Of a stretch of 25,867 nt of DNA, positions 24,635 through 25,867 are shown piece after piece. The DNA is taken from assembly GCA_900550035.1 (NCBI GenBank), contig URQS01000047.1, positions 1-25,867 of the forward strand, written 5' to 3'. The notes under the pieces are model-generated. The model made no database searches. It saw only the letters and a list, made by a program, of their open reading frames with translations, and was not told where the DNA came from. Source of the stretch: an uncultured Prevotella sp. Its GTDB lineage: Bacteria > Bacteroidota > Bacteroidia > Bacteroidales > Bacteroidaceae. Within the stretch, counting starts at the first letter, position 1. The number at the start of each line of letters is the position of its first letter. Position numbers and translations under genes: made by a program.

Positions 24635-25711
24635 ATGAGAAAGTTTTTGTTGATAGTATCATTATCTTTTGCGGTTTTAACGGCATTTGGAGAGGTTGGT
24701 GACTGGCACGTAGTTCGCTCACATGCTCAGAAGCATTTCTTGCAGACTATACCTGCTGGCAATTATAGTGGCATCACGAATATGGGTGGTGATGTGTATG
24801 CAATGGTCAGCGACAAGTCTGATTCGGCGCTGTATTTCAATGTGCGTCTGTATATAAGCCGGCAGACGGGCGAGTTGCTGCAGGCTGAATATATGGGCAG
24901 TAAGGGTAGGACAGAGGCTGCCGGACTCGACAATGAGGCAATTGCCAAGGTGTCGGATTCAACGATTGTAGTGGCAAGTGAGCAGCGCTTCCGACTGAAG
25001 GAATATCTTATCGGCCAGAATAATGTTCCCGGTAAGGACAGGAATGGTGTGGCTGAAGACAAGGCTCAGCCGAAGTTGTGGGAGTGGTCGATGCGTGAGG
25101 AAGACTTTTGGCCCAACTATGGATTTGAGTCGTTGGCTTACGACAGCATTGGCCGCAAGCTGTGGACCATCAATGAGAGTACGATGCGACGCGACGGCAA
25201 GCCTGCCACACCACAGAATCCGCATAGAAATGTGCTTAGGCTGATGTCGTTCAATCGCGACGATGTCACTGCCGTACCTGTTGCCTATCTGTATCGTATG
25301 GATATGCCTACAACGATGAAGACCGCCGAGACTTATTCCATGGGTGTCAGTGAGTTGTGCGCTCTGCCCGACGGACAGTTGCTTGTATTGGAGCGTGAGG
25401 CTTTTGTGCCGAAAACAAAGATTGGAGCGTTCTGCCAGTGCAAACTGTACGTTGTCAATCCATCAGTTGAAACACCGTATCCGTTGGAAAAAAGCGTTGA
25501 GGCTGGTGCGCCGTACGTCAGCAAGCGTCTGCTTACATCGTGGCGCACAACGATAACCCTGTTCAGCCAGAACTGGGCAAATTATGAAGGAATGTGTCTC
25601 GGACCGAAACTCGAGAATGGCGACCAAGTGGTAATTCTCGTCAGCGACTCGCAAAACGGCTATGCCGGCTTGCTGCGCGACTGGTTCAAGACGATAGTTA
25701 TTTCGAATTAG
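24635..25711 (+). CDS. Exported esterase-like activity of phytase family protein
   Basis: 358 residues from the ATG at 24635. The frame is open back to 24392, but the promoter at 24587-24617 and the signal peptide place the start here. Signal peptide: MRKFLLIVSLSFAVLTAFG then EVGDW, with cleavage likely after G19. The mature part looks like the beta-propeller family called esterase-like activity of phytase: SGITNMGGDVYAMVSDKS, EAAGLDNEAIAKVSD, NYGFESLAYDSIGRKLWTINE, GVSELCALPDGQLLVLER, NYEGMCLGPKL and LVSDSQNG. These are repeated blade motifs with acidic ligands where metal or phosphate ester may bind. The true substrate is unknown. It is divergent from the GT/SpoIID gene and is probably periplasmic or secreted. 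Its stop codon lies in the first unit of an AT-rich repeat. Confidence 0.88.
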   Translation: MRKFLLIVSLSFAVLTAFGEVGDWHVVRSHAQKHFLQTIPAGNYSGITNMGGDVYAMVSDKSDSALYFNVRLYISRQTGELLQAEYMGSKGRTEAAGLDNEAIAKVSDSTIVVASEQRFRLKEYLIGQNNVPGKDRNGVAEDKAQPKLWEWSMREEDFWPNYGFESLAYDSIGRKLWTINESTMRRDGKPATPQNPHRNVLRLMSFNRDDVTAVPVAYLYRMDMPTTMKTAETYSMGVSELCALPDGQLLVLEREAFVPKTKIGAFCQCKLYVVNPSVETPYPLEKSVEAGAPYVSKRLLTSWRTTITLFSQNWANYEGMCLGPKLENGDQVVILVSDSQNGYAGLLRDWFKTIVISN

Positions 25712-25767
25712 GAATTAGGAGTTAGGAGTTAGGAGTTGTTTGAATTAGGAGTTAGGAATTAGGAATT
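25706..25767. repeat. Tandem AATTAGGAGTTAGG-type repeats
   Basis: About nine 7-8-nt units of the form (A/T)TTAGGA(A/G) run from the stop codon of the phytase-like gene. They use the same words (GAATTAGGAGTT) that occur inverted near 4484-4496 in the first repeat region. From 25768 to the window end I see no gene. Confidence 0.75.
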
Positions 25768-25831
25768 GTAATTCTTAATTTTCCAAATTCTAACATAAAG
25801 CTCTAAAGCAGCCAAAGGAGAATAAGAGAGG

Positions 25832-25865
25832 TTGGAACGTAAACAGTTGGGAATGAGTAGATTTG
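25832..25865 (+). promoter_or_regulatory. Possible promoter at the window edge
   Basis: TAGATTTG at 25858-25865, followed by CA, matches TAnnTTTG. TTGG at 25832-25835 lies 22 nt upstream, slightly longer than usual. Any gene it serves would be outside the window. Confidence 0.35.
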
Positions 25866-25867
25866 CA

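Overview
The window looks like a Bacteroidales chromosome, most likely Prevotellaceae. This rests on three things seen directly: a full-length Bacteroides-type fkp, promoters of the TTTG-N19-20-TAnnTTTG type that Bacteroidetes sigma factors use, and intergenic AT-rich word repeats (AATTCAAAATTC, GGAATTAGGAGTT). I see no CRISPR array, insertion sequence, rRNA or intact phage. Most of it is compact core genome. One short accessory patch sits next to a tRNA gene.

Left part (+ strand, 60-4354): a DUF4835 (PorD-like) exported protein, recN, and an exported trypsin-fold/TPR protein whose protease active site appears lost. A repeat-rich region with a strong bidirectional terminator (4356-4625) separates it from a convergent gene for an unrecognised protein with an extremely acidic tail (4624-5439, -). 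A divergent promoter pair then drives that gene and the operon rarA / D-2-hydroxyacid dehydrogenase / TRIC-type channel (5661-8534). A promoter, tRNA-Arg(TCT) and its terminator follow.

Accessory patch (8778-9985): an apparent remnant of a tiny hydrophobic ORF, a small BACON-like lipoprotein, and a broken gene split by an in-frame TAG. Two hairpins sharing a 27-nt core with one difference bound it.

Middle (- strand, 10036-15022): pyrK-pyrD-mutarotase-fkp reads as one operon. Dihydroorotate oxidation (pyrimidine supply) is linked to L-fucose salvage to GDP-fucose. Divergently, aguA / SpoU methyltransferase / aguB (15141-17935, +) provides agmatine to putrescine conversion, with an RNA-methylase gene between its two enzymes.

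Right part (- strand, 24474-18025): the most interesting locus. A 1271-residue protein joins a degenerate GT-A module, a GT2 glycosyltransferase, a HIT-like DUF4922 domain and a SpoIID/LytB domain, with no visible signal peptide. It is followed 4 nt later by an AmpG-like permease and then by a diverged paralogue of it. I infer a cytoplasmic muropeptide import and processing or cell-wall glycan system. Divergent from it is an exported esterase-like phytase-family protein (24635-25711, +). The window ends in AT-rich repeats and a possible promoter motif.
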